Assembly (NCBI RefSeq): GCF_029633865.1
Contig: NC_079217.1
Coordinates: 52,886,479-52,950,478 of the forward strand
Origin: Lampris incognitus
Taxonomy: Eukaryota > Chordata > Actinopteri > Lampriformes > Lampridae
Length of the DNA stretch: 64,000 bases
Direction: 5' to 3'
The translations under genes were made by a program, and so were the position numbers. The notes below the pieces were generated by a model, which did no database searches, was not told the origin of the DNA, and was given only the letters and a program-made list of their open reading frames with translations. Shown piece after piece: positions 42,241-52,793 of the stretch (position 1 is its first letter; each line of letters opens with the position of its first letter).

Positions 42241-45237
42241 GAAGCGGAAGAGCAAGTCGCCGTTTATGACGTCATACGTGAATCGCTGTGCAGCGGAAGC
42301 GAGCGAACTCGTGAGCAGAATACGTGGGTGAGGAGAAAAGGGAGCCAAATTGTGGCTTTTTGCAGAGCAACGGCTGCTACTTCCGTACCGAGGTGTGCGG
42401 ATGCGGAGTCGGAGCCAGGGGCGGTGGCGGGATCGTGATGTGAACGGCTTCACAAGAAACAGATTTCATCCAAAATGTCAGGACGTCAGTGCCTACTTTT
42501 AAAGACGCCCGCCGGCGCCTCTCCGCCAGACTCTCGTGGCGAGACGCTCAGTTGAGGGTCCCCGCTTGTCTCGCCGAGAGAGCGCGCGGCAGTTGGGTCG
42601 GATTGGCGGGCAACAGGGGTATGGCAATCTGAAAGGGCCAAATTACGTTTTTAGCGAACCTCACTATAGAAGCGCCTCAAAAACAGCGTTTTTGTCGGGG
42701 GTTTTAAAAAAAACCCGGCTTTTGATGTACCCGAAAAAAGCGGCGTTTTTGATAAATGAAACCGTAAAAAACCGTTTTTCTTTTAACAAAACGCGATTGG
42801 AAACTGATTTGAGTTGGTCCTTTCCGCCTTCCGTACCCAGGCGGGCTTACGTCATAACAGTGTGACCGTCATGAATTTCCAACCCAAGCAGACAAACGAG
42901 GACGCCGGACGCTCTCGTCATCCGGGGACGGACGGAAGAAACCAGATCAGCACACGGTGGAGAGTAGTGCTTCCATAATGTAGATTTATTAGACAGAATA
43001 TGCAGAGTAGTGCTATAATCTCCATTCACTAGAGCGCTCTTCCATTCATAGTTTAATGAACACACTTGACTTTTGAGACCGACTCTCTGGAATCAAATAG
43101 GTTCTTAAAGCAATGGGAAAGAAATACAAAAGATCCTACCTAACATTATATTACTAGTTACAGAGTCATTTTTTTCAAGTCACAAGAGTTTACCTATAGA
43201 GGTTCAAAAAGATCTGTCGGTCTGGTCACTAACAAAATTGAAAAATATGAATAAATAACACTTCCTGTACCTTTTGGGTTTACATCCAGGGCAGGGCTGC
43301 CCGGAAACCTCTCCACACTATGATGATACTCTAGCATCTCTTTAAGGGGAAAAAAGCAAACCAGAAAAACTATAAGACTTAGCAACAGGCATGAAATTAG
43401 AATGGGGGGGGGGGCTGTATGTTGGCCATGGGGTGGAGGTCGTTCAAAATGTGGCCAGGTGTAGATTTAACATCCGTTTGCACTGATGTGAAATACGTTG
43501 CCCATGCTTGTGCCAAGATGGTATAACACCTTTGGGAGATTTGCCCCGTCACCATGCGAAGTTTGCTGGGGCAGGGGTGGGTTATAGGCGGTGTGTGTCG
43601 TTTGAGTTGTTTTTCTGGCTCACATATGCAGAGTGTGATGAGCAAGCTTGGTCCACCAAAGCTCACCCAACAAGATTCATCACCAGAGGAAAAACACAAT
43701 CACAATGGTTGACCATTTAGTACATAGGGGTGTGCCTCCTCCTCCTCCTCCTCCTCCAACCGCAAAACAAAGATTGTGGAAGCCGAGTAAAAACAACAAC
43801 AAACTGTGACAGCAAATGGGACCCTGGAAATGTCGCAGATGGATCAAAATTCAACACACCAGCACCAGGGAACCCCCCCCCCTGTAGGAGACTCCATCCT
43901 CCGCTAACCAGACAGATTATTGAATACGCCGTCTCTCTCTCTCTGTGTCTGAACCCCCAGAATAAGTTGTCGGTGTTTACCTTCGCTCCTCCATCACGCT
44001 GCTGCGACCAGAGGATCACCAGGGGCCGTTTCAAAAGACGACGAAGAGACAGGCCTCCTCTGTGTTAACGCAAACATACTGAATGCATCTTTTCTCTTAG
44101 ATTGAAATGCAAAAAGAAACAAACATGTAGGGGTGGGGGACTTTTTCACCTCTCCCTCGCTACGTTTGAACAAAGTGCCCAGTGTTTGAGGAAGATGAAG
44201 ACGCCGAGAGAGAGACGGAGAGAGAGAGAGGGAATGGGTGGGAGCAGAAATGCAACTTGATTAATTGATTGATTGGTTGATTGATTGATTGGATGTCATC
44301 GGTGGGGTGGGGGGTCGCGGCGGGGAAAAAAGGGGTGGGGTGGTCAGGGCTGGATACAGTAAAAGACTGGACAGGATAGGGAGAAGAGAGGGAATTGTCC
44401 CGACCCCAACAGTCCTAATTGGATTTTTTTTGGGGGGGCGGCGGCGATTTGGGGGTGCCTTCTTGTGAGGTTAACCTCGGGTCTCTCCGTCAGGGGCTTA
44501 GAGGAAGTTGTGCTCACTAGTAACAGTTCAGGTTTTGTTTCTCCCATGGGAGACTGGGGCCGTGGTGTTTGGCTTTCTGCTTTAAACCTGCACCTGACTG
44601 ACATCCTCAATGGAGCTGCAGGCGTAGCGGGGCAAACAGCTAAGAGCGCGACACGTCTCGCTGCTCTGCGGGGCGTTGCGACGCGATCTGTGTCCGGGTA
44701 TGCGCGTGCGTGCGTGCGTGCGTGCGGGGGGGTATGGCATGAGTATGAGCGTGTGTGATTTGTGCACGGCACATGCATGCATATCAATATGCAGATCCAT
44801 ATTTCACGTGATTACGAGTCAACAGAATTGGCGTATGACGGAGGGCACATAGCAAGCATCCTTTCTTCTTCTTAACCCCGGCTTACAGAGTTTCCATGAG
44901 GTCATAAATTAGGGTCCTGTACATGAAGAGTTTTATATATATATTTATATATGAGTGTGTATAGAACCGAGTACAACAGAGCCAAGTGTCTCTTTTCTCT
45001 CTTGTACTTATTCCTAGTCTGAGGTAAAGCCATCGATAAGCTCTTTCCTATACCAATAGCTCCAGTCTGAGGGCCACATGGGACGCTGCGGCTGCAGAGG
45101 GAGGGAGGGAGGGAGGGAGGGAGGCAGCAGACGTGATCATGTCCCCTTGTTTTTTGGGGGGGGGGGGCGGTGACGCGGCGCAGCCCAGTTGCATGTTTAA
45201 TCCACTGTTTGACCACTGTGGCCGGCCCTTTGATTCG
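42241..45237. other. INPPL1-PHOX2A intergenic region / PHOX2A distal 3' flank
   Basis: No coding exon is seen. Contents: GC-rich DNA to about 42600, a segment of repeated AAAAAC/GTTTTT dyads at 42680-42790, (CCT)n at 43736-43756, (GGGA)n at 45097-45124 and homopolymer G runs. Confidence 0.5.
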
Positions 45238-45243
45238 TTTATT
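45238..45243 (-). promoter_or_regulatory. Candidate PHOX2A polyadenylation signal
   Basis: AATAAA on the minus strand lies about 260 bp after the PHOX2A stop. It is the nearest canonical hexamer; a longer UTR cannot be excluded. Confidence 0.35.
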
Positions 45244-45503
45244 GATTTTTTTTATCTTTGACGTCACCCAGCCCAGTCTTGCTGATTTCAGGGGATCTGA
45301 CAGGCAGTCCTTGCGGAACCAAATCCACCGGGTCGGGGACCTCACTGAACTACAACGGCAGACTACAACAGAGGGTTCAGGGTTATAGTGTGACAGGCGG
45401 TGTCCCGGCCCGCTCCACAAATGCTGGAAACTCCTGGTTGCTCCAGCAGACCACAGAATATCTCCCCCTCCCCCCTCCCCCCCTCCCCCGCTCTCTCTCC
45501 CCT

Positions 45504-46007
45504 TCAGAAGAGGTTCGTCTTGAGGGCGGGGTTGGGTTTTCTGTGGAAAGTGGACAGGACGCCGGCAAAGGGCCCGGTCATACTGTCCGCCGGCTGCCAG
45601 GCCTTCAGGATCTCCTGCGTCTGGGCGGCAGGCTGGGCCATGGCCGGGTTAGAGGGCCCCAGGCTGGACCAGCTGGGCGGCTTTAAGCCCTGCAGGACCG
45701 GGGAGCTGGACGTGTTGGCGTAGCCGCTGTTCACGGGAGCGGGGCTCGGGCTCAGACTGGCGGGGCTGCCCATGTTTCCGTTGGCGGAGCCCGGCAGGGA
45801 GGCGGTGCTGTCGGGGGTCGGGCTGCAGGTGGACTCTTTGGATTCGTCGTCGTCCGAGGAGGACCTCGGCTCTCCGCTCTTTTTCCCCCCGGATCCGCCG
45901 CCGCCGGCGCTGCTGCCCGTGCTGCCGCCGGAGCTGCTGGTGTTGGATTTGGCGTTGGCGGCACGCTCCTGCTTACGGAACTTGGCGCGCCTGTTCTGAA
46001 ACCAGAC
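45504..46007 (-). CDS. PHOX2A: PHOX2A exon 3 (recognition helix, C-terminal region, stop)
   Basis: The exon starts with [20 protein letters not shown]. Serine/glycine-rich linkers, the conserved [20 protein letters not shown] stretch, [21 protein letters not shown] and ALKTNLF then TGA follow. The teleost-type linker has short Ser/Gly runs and no long alanine tract. A (TG/TA)n tract lies about 44 bp upstream of the acceptor. Confidence 0.97.
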   Translation of the reverse strand, partial: VWFQNRRAKFRKQERAANAKSNTSSSGGSTGSSAGGGGSGGKKSGEPRSSSDDDESKESTCSPTPDSTASLPGSANGNMGSPASLSPSPAPVNSGYANTSSSPVLQGLKPPSWSSLGPSNPAMAQPAAQTQEILKAWQPADSMTGPFAGVLSTFHRKPNPALKTNLF

Positions 46008-46050
46008 CTGCCGGACACACACACGGACACGTCGGTGTCAGCACTCACTC

Positions 46051-46130
<80 letters not shown>

Positions 46131-46137
46131 GTGTGTG

Positions 46138-46188
<51 letters not shown>

Positions 46189-46219
46189 GTGTGTGTGTAT
46201 ATATATATATATGTGTGTG

Positions 46220-46300
<81 letters not shown>

Positions 46301-46389
46301 GTGTGTGGGTGTGTATATATATGTGTGTTTGTATATATATGTGTGTGTATATATATATGTGTATATATATATGTGTGTGTGTATGTGTA

Positions 46390-46424
<35 letters not shown>

Positions 46425-46572
46425 CAGTGGAATCACAGCAAATGAATTTTTCTGTTGCATTGATGGATGCTGAAACGCTGCTCTCAGCCTGTTAAAAAAG
46501 AGGTAAATGTGAGTAAATGGTTATAGCGCTTTTATAGCGGCAACATCCACTCAAAGCGCTTTTCATTCAATG

Positions 46573-46603
<31 letters not shown>

Positions 46604-47441
46604 ACACACCACCACCACCACACACTCATACACCGTCGGTGGTGTCAGCCAAGGTAACAGCCAGCTCATCAGGGACAGGTCCTTGTGTGCAGCGGCCTTC
46701 CGGATACAGTATACTGACAGCTTATCTAGTTCCCCGGGTAACCGCTGCCTAGCTTCATACCCTTCAGTTTAGTGGGACCTTCTGGACCTTTTGGGGAGGG
46801 GGGAGATCGAACAACATCTCCCGTCACACGCACACACACACACACGCGCGCGCTTCTGGGTGCTGACCTGCACGCGGGCCTCCGTCAGGTCTATCTTGAG
46901 CGCCAGCTCCTCGCGGGTGTAGATGTCCGGGTAGTGCGTCTCGGCGAACACGCGCTCCAGTTCCTTCAGCTGTGAGCTCGTGAAGGTGGTTCTGATCCGC
47001 CGCTGCTTCCGCTTCTCGTTCAGACCGGAAGGGTCCGAGAAGAACTTGTAAGGAACTGCGGGTTCAAAAGGGATGACAACATGGCTGAAGGGTTTCTGCG
47101 GCGGACCGGGTCGAAGGATCCCGACTGGACGGAATCAAGACACCTCGTTAGACATCAACCCATCTTAACCGCCAGGCAGCGCGGGTAACATTACTGACAG
47201 AGACCGGAAGCTATAGTGCATAAATACATCCGCCACAACGACATTATATAGAGCCAACATGGCCGAGGCGGGATTTATAGATTTATTTGCCCGCATAGAT
47301 TTAAAAATTACCAGCAGTTAATGATCTTTTTAACACATTTATATTTGCAACGATTATATATATATATATACAGCCTATCCCCGCGACCCCGATTGGGATA
47401 ATCGGCTTGCATAATGAATGGATGGATGGATGGATGGATGA

Positions 47442-47499
<58 letters not shown>

Positions 47500-49117
47500 C
47501 TTCTTATTTGTTCAGCTCTTTCCCTACCGTGAGTGTTTCTTTTAATAAAGTTATATATATAAAAATGTGTGTGCATGTATGTATATATATATATATATAT
47601 ATATATAGTGTGTGTGTGTTTGTGATTGTTTTACAGTGCAGATTATACAGCAGGCAGGCAGGCAGGCCTACACGTAGTGAGCTGTGTATGTGGGTGAATG
47701 CAGGAAGAGACGTGACCGGGCTGAGACCGAGTGAAAGGCTGTTTGGGGGTAACACTGTTACCCCCAAACAGCTCGCTACATGACGAGGGCACCTTTAAAA
47801 AAACGAGGATTCGTTTCGATCTGAATTGCGTCGTATAAAATCTGTTGTCCTGAAATTAATTAAGACATATATATAAGACATATATATTTATACTGTTGCC
47901 GGCCCACAGACACTGACGAGTCATCTTGGATCGTGAGGCTGCTCATCATTAAAGCCCAGGAGCGAGGCCTCCGCTACAGTGGATGAAGGACGGGGTTTTT
48001 TTTCGATACAAAATTTAAAAGTGTGCACAACAAATAAATAAATAAAGTGTTTTTCTTCTGGGTTTAAACGATTTACAAGAAGACAAGCTGTTTTTTCGAT
48101 AGGGCACAATAGGGGCAATCTACTAATTTTCCAAGAATTCCGTCCCTTAATTATACGTGTTTAATATCCTAGCAAAAACAAGACGGAGGGGCCTAATCTG
48201 AACGTCACGGAATGAGGGACAATTAAAAAAAACAAAAAAAAAACAATCATGCGCGCGCACGCGCGAGGCTTGAGTGGCAGGTCTCAGCAAAGCAGCTCTT
48301 AAAATCCGAAACACACGACTGGAGAGGTTGTCTAAAGACCTGCTCCTTACATTTCAGTTAAAAACGGGCTAGACCCCCCCCCCCCATGGAAGAATTTAAT
48401 CCTCATGCCCCCTTTGGATTCAATTAAGACAATGGACTCAGGTAGCGTCCACCTATAGCTGGTGTCGTGAAAACCAGACAAAATCACTGCACATTCCAAC
48501 AAGTTAAGTTTACTGTAAAATAAACAAACAGGAAACGGATTCCCGCGGGGAAAGCGAGCAAAGGACCTGGACTGTGTCAAGTGACGTGACATTCCGTGTG
48601 AAATGAGTCTACATAACTTGACACAATTAAGTTCATTTGCTCACTTTTCCCGAGGGAATCCGTTTTTTTTTTTTTTTTTTTTTTTTAAGTAAACGAAACT
48701 TTGTTAGAATTTACACAATACATTTATCGGCCTTGTTAGAAGGGAATTAACCTCCACGGCCCGTTTATCAAAAACACATCCCACCTCACTGCCACGTATA
48801 GCGAGCAGTCTGACTAGATCCTAACACTACAACGAATGCTACGGCTAGACTAGACTAGACTAGACTGGACTTGACTAGACTAGACTAGAATAAGGCAGAC
48901 TACCTGTGGAGTAAGGTGTAGGCTGGTGCTCTCGCAGGGCGCCGAGGGTGCAGCTGGCCGAGCTGAGGGGCGTGCAGCCCGGGTTGGAGAACGGCCCGCT
49001 CCGGATGGGGTTGTATTGGAAGGAGCTGGCCTGGCTGCAGGAGCTGAAGTCCGCATAGGCCGAGGCTTCCATGGCCGCCATGCAGGAGTCGTAAGAGTTC
49101 AGGTAGGAGTAATCCAT
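45504..49117 (-). CDS. PHOX2A: PHOX2A, paired-like homeobox protein 2A; complete, 3 exons
   Basis: On the minus strand, exons 49117-48904, 47055-46868 and 46007-45504 join in phase and encode 301 residues (human about 284). The start reads [20 protein letters not shown], diagnostic of PHOX2A/B. An upstream in-frame ATG at 49126 would add three residues but has a poor context (T at -3); the ATG at 49117 has A at -3 and G at +4 and fits the family N-terminus. The homeodomain spans exons 2 and 3, split just before the recognition helix ([13 protein letters not shown]), the usual paired-class position. The C-terminus ends ALKTNLF as in PHOX2A. Known role: nuclear transcription factor for noradrenergic, autonomic and cranial motor neurons. 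The gene is tail to tail with INPPL1. PHOX2B is the alternative, but the neighbours and C-terminus favour PHOX2A. Confidence 0.96.
46054..46424. repeat. Compound (TG)n/(TA)n tract in PHOX2A intron 2
   Basis: About 370 bp of alternating TG and TA blocks in tandem. It is open in several frames in both directions only because of the repeat. It ends 44 bp from the PHOX2A exon 3 acceptor. Confidence 0.95.
46868..47055 (-). CDS. PHOX2A: PHOX2A exon 2 (homeodomain, first two helices)
   Basis: The exon encodes [20 protein letters not shown] then [20 protein letters not shown] and [20 protein letters not shown], ending RVQ. These are the homeodomain arm, helix 1 and helix 2. The acceptor AACCCGCAG precedes 47055; the donor is GTCAGC. 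Confidence 0.97.
47375..47498 (+). repeat. Second-family SINE tail followed by (TA)n
   Basis: CAGCCTATCCCCGCGACCCC and (GGAT)n lead into about 27 AT units at 47444-47498, all inside PHOX2A intron 1. Further (TA)n blocks occur at 47356-47370 and 47581-47608. Confidence 0.8.
47738..47772. repeat. 35-bp perfect palindrome
   Basis: GCTGTTTGGGGGTAACA, one C, then its exact reverse complement. It lies in PHOX2A intron 1. Confidence 0.9.
48848..48893. repeat. (CTAGA)n pentanucleotide repeat beside the PHOX2A exon 1 donor
   Basis: About nine slightly imperfect units end some 10 bp from the splice donor at 48903. Confidence 0.85.
48904..49117 (-). CDS. PHOX2A: PHOX2A exon 1
   Basis: The exon encodes the N-terminal transactivation region: [48 protein letters not shown]. 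The donor is GTAGTC at 48903-48898, phase 1. A (CTAGA)n-like repeat begins within about 10 bp of the donor on the intron side. Confidence 0.96.
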
Positions 49118-49126
49118 TTTATACAT

Positions 49127-49411
49127 GGAAAAGCGGGACCGAGACTGCCAAGAAATGCCCAGTGTGCAAACCCCCCCAAAGTTCTGGCGGAGCGGCGTCT
49201 GTGAGCCGGGACTGTATCGGGACTAGCTCTGCTGGACTCGCGGATCCTGCTGCTGCCGAGGGCTGAGGCAGAGTCGCCTGTCTTTCTAACAATATCTCCA
49301 AGGACTTGTGGGCTTCGCCTCTCCCACTTATCAGCCCCCGAGTCGAGACTGTCAGCTTTGCGCTTCTCTGGTGCCGCTGTCAAGAGGACGGAGGTGGAGG
49401 AGGTGGGTGGG

Positions 49412-49447
<36 letters not shown>

Positions 49448-50868
49448 GCTCGCTCCGTTTCTCCCCGTCTCTCTCGCGCGCGCTCTCTCTCTCACTATGC
49501 TTTTAAAATAAAGTCCAGGTGATCACGTCCTCCTCAGTCAAACCTACCTCCGTCCATCCCCTCTTCCCTCGTCCCCTCTCTCTCTCTCTCCCTCTCTCTC
49601 CCTCCCTCTCTCTCTCCTGGTCTTTGGTAATGGGCCCTCCTCCGTCCCTCTCCGTGTGACAGCGCGCCGTGCAACTCGCGCATCCGTTTATAGTAAACTT
49701 GGTAGCGCGCGAGACAAAAGCGAGGCGGTGGTCTGTCTCCATGGCAACAGGCCGGCACCGCCCACGCGGCTGGGAGAGGTCCCGCGCCGACGCGCAGGTA
49801 GACACAAGGCGCGTTTAACTCGGCGTTGGGTTCGGACAGTAAAAAAAAAAATACAATAATACAAAAATACAATACCGGCAGTCCGGATCTTGGCTCATAT
49901 AACAGAAAGTAGAGAGCAGACTCCGCGCAGCCCGTATAAGATGCCGTGACGGCGACGGCTGATAACGGCGCGATTTGCTGTTTAGAAGGCTGACGGTGCA
50001 GCCCGGGATCACGCCAAAGCGTGTAATATACACGCTGGTCCAGCCCAGCGACGGCGATATAGCTTCTTCTTCTTCTTCGTCTTTTTCTTCTTCTTCTTAT
50101 TAATATGTTGCGTGGTCGTTAAGTAGTGTACGCACAGCCCCACCAAGGCACACGGCCCTGTGCGACCGCGCAAACGGCGGTGCGGGATAAGAAAGGGCTC
50201 GGTGGCGGCCGCCTGGCAGCGCGGAGACACGCTTCATGTCCTTACGTGTGAGGGAAACCACCGTGCTCGTGATTCCTAAAATTAAAAGCCCTGATTTGAT
50301 TCCGACCAGCTGTGTCGCCCGACCGGGCGTCAGTTTGACGGAGGGGGGGGGGGGCGTCAGCGAGGGAGCCGCTGGCCGCGGGGGAAGAGCGCGTCCGCGG
50401 CAGGATAACCAGAAACTCACTGACGCCTCATGCATTGGTTTAAGTTTATTGCTCAGTGTCGTGCGATGTGACAAGTCGCATCCCACACGACCCCCCGACC
50501 CCCCGACGCCGGGGGGTCGGGGGGCCTCTCGGACGGCCGACGCGCTGCTTTCTGCAAATCGCGGGCTATTTAAAATCCCGACCGCTCCGCTCCGCACGCA
50601 CGCACGAGCGCCCCGGCTCCTTTTATGAAATTAAGAGCTTTTCGTTTGCGGATGGACCAATATCCCACCAAATAATAGCCTATTATCTACAAACCCAAAT
50701 TATGTTTGTGCGCGTGCGCTCGATAAACTGATTGCGCAGTCGTGTGCGTGTGCCATTGCAGGATATAATAATGTAATGGGGCTTAAAGTGTGCGCTCTCT
50801 GCTTGACCAGCGGCTGCATGATGATGCGCCTTAATGCCATTATGCTACCACAGGCACACTCCCGCTCG

Positions 50869-50964
<96 letters not shown>

Positions 50965-51999
50965 GCTGTACATAGCAGTGGACGACAATTAGGCTAATAA
51001 GATTTGGTTAGTGTTTATTGCACGACTTGGTCACAAGTGTGCCCAAGCGAGCGGCCTGATGAGGAGGCGCGTTAGGGAGCACGCCTATAGGGATCCTCAC
51101 TGTCAAGCCCGTGCACCCACATCTGTGGCACCAACGAAACGGCGTGGTTGTGCCAAATTACCGTTTCAGCAAAGCAGCAGGGTTTCGTGAGACGCGTCAT
51201 TGCTTCTTGTCATTGTGGCGCCTAAATATATCCAGTCTGAGTGTCTGCGCTATATTTCTACCCCCCAATTTGCACATTATTTGCTCGTCATGTGGGCGGA
51301 ATTATTCTTCGACAGACATGAGGGGTTCTCCCACGACGTGTGATTTATACATCTGATGCATTATGCACACTAGCCAACGGGATGAAGCCAATCGGGAAGG
51401 GACCCAACACTTCTGGGGCCCTGTTTACTTCGGGAGTATCCCCCATCGGTTTCTGGTGTGTTTTATACCTCTACTGCAGCACCCTTCGGATTTACACCGT
51501 GCCACGACAAACTGACACCAGCGGTAACTTCACATCGCGTCTGACGCCAAAACCCGCCGTCTGTCGGGATCAGGGGGGAGTTTGCGGAGAAACTGCAACT
51601 GTTTCCAAGTTAAACTGACCAGCCTGGCGCCCAGTTTGCCTCCCAAAAGGAAGGAGAAGAAGAAGAAAAAAGAGGAGCCTCCAGCAGCGACCCCAGCCCT
51701 CCCACTTTAAGCATAGAAACGTAATCCCTTCAAAGAAGGACCGTCTCTTCCCAGCCCCTAATCCGCCCTATAGAGCTCAAACGTGGGGGTGGGGGTGGGG
51801 GTGGGGGGGAGTAACTTTGGACTTAAAAATTCATGGGCGATTTAACGGAAACAGTAACGGAGACCTTTTTACATTCATGACGTCTGAGTCAACACGCAGG
51901 AGAAGAATGGCCACAAGGGGCTCCTGCAGACCCCGGAGGACACCACCAGAGATTAGCCCACAGTTTGTGTGTATGTTGGACAAGTCAACCCTCACCTCA
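49127..51999. other. PHOX2A 5' flank
   Basis: The stretch next to the start codon is GC-rich and probably holds the 5' UTR and promoter, but no defined promoter element could be assigned. It contains (CT)n at 49410-49444, CT-rich DNA at 49576-49620, a TTC-rich tract at 50062-50098, a GC hairpin at 50491-50524 and (CA)n at 50879-50961. Confidence 0.5.
50879..50961. repeat. (CA)n microsatellite
   Basis: About 41 uninterrupted CA units. Confidence 0.95.
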
Positions 52000-52793
52000 C
52001 TGAGCACACTAGACACACTGGACACACTAGACACACTGAGCACACTAGACACACAAGACACACTAGACACACTAGACACACTGGACACACTAGACACACT
52101 GAACACACTAGACACACTAGACACACTGGACACACTAGACACACTGAGCACACTAGACACACAAGACACACTAGACACACTGAACACACTAGAAGCACAC
52201 TGAGCACACTGAACAAACTAGACACACTGAGCACACTAGACACACTGAACACACTGAACACACTGAGCACACTAGACACACTGAACACACTGAACACACT
52301 GAGCACACTAGACACACTGAGCACACTGAACACACTAGACACACTGAGCACACTAGACACACTGAGCACACTGAACACACTAGACACACTAGACACACTG
52401 AGCACACTGAACACACTAGACACACTAGACACACTGAGCACACTAGACACTAGAAACACGGAGCACACTAGACACACTAGACACACTGAGCACACTAGAC
52501 ACACTAGACACACTGAGCACACTAGACACACTGAGCACACTGAACACACTAGACACACTAGAAACACTAGACACACTAGACACACTAGACACAATGAGCA
52601 CACTGAGCACACTAGACACACTAGAAACACTGAGCACACTAGACACACTGAGCACACTAGACACACTGAGCACACTAGACACACTGAGCACACTAGACAC
52701 ACTGAACACACTAGACACACTAGACACACTGAGCACACTAGACACACTAGAAACACTGAACACACCGAACACGTGGAACACGCTGAGCACACA
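52000..52793. repeat. 9-bp-unit minisatellite, about 88 units
   Basis: Tandem 9-mers with four main variants: CTAGACACA, CTGAGCACA, CTGAACACA and CTGGACACA. Positions 1-2 and 6-9 are almost fixed and the variation sits at positions 3-5. Because the period is a multiple of three and the unit lacks stops in several frames, open frames of 287 (plus) and 266 (minus) codons appear. These have no start context or homology and are not called as genes. Confidence 0.97.

Noticed and set aside
45258-45999. Plus-strand frames opposite PHOX2A exon 3
   Set aside because: GC-rich shadows of the PHOX2A coding exon.
46035-46495. Several overlapping open frames with CVCV/IYIY peptides
   Set aside because: Pure translation of the TG/TA microsatellite.
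49115-49126. Upstream in-frame ATG as PHOX2A start
   Set aside because: Poor context, and PHOX2 proteins begin at the following methionine (MDYSYL).
52000-52793. Possible CRISPR array
   Set aside because: The units are 9 bp, head to tail, without spacers, in an animal genome.
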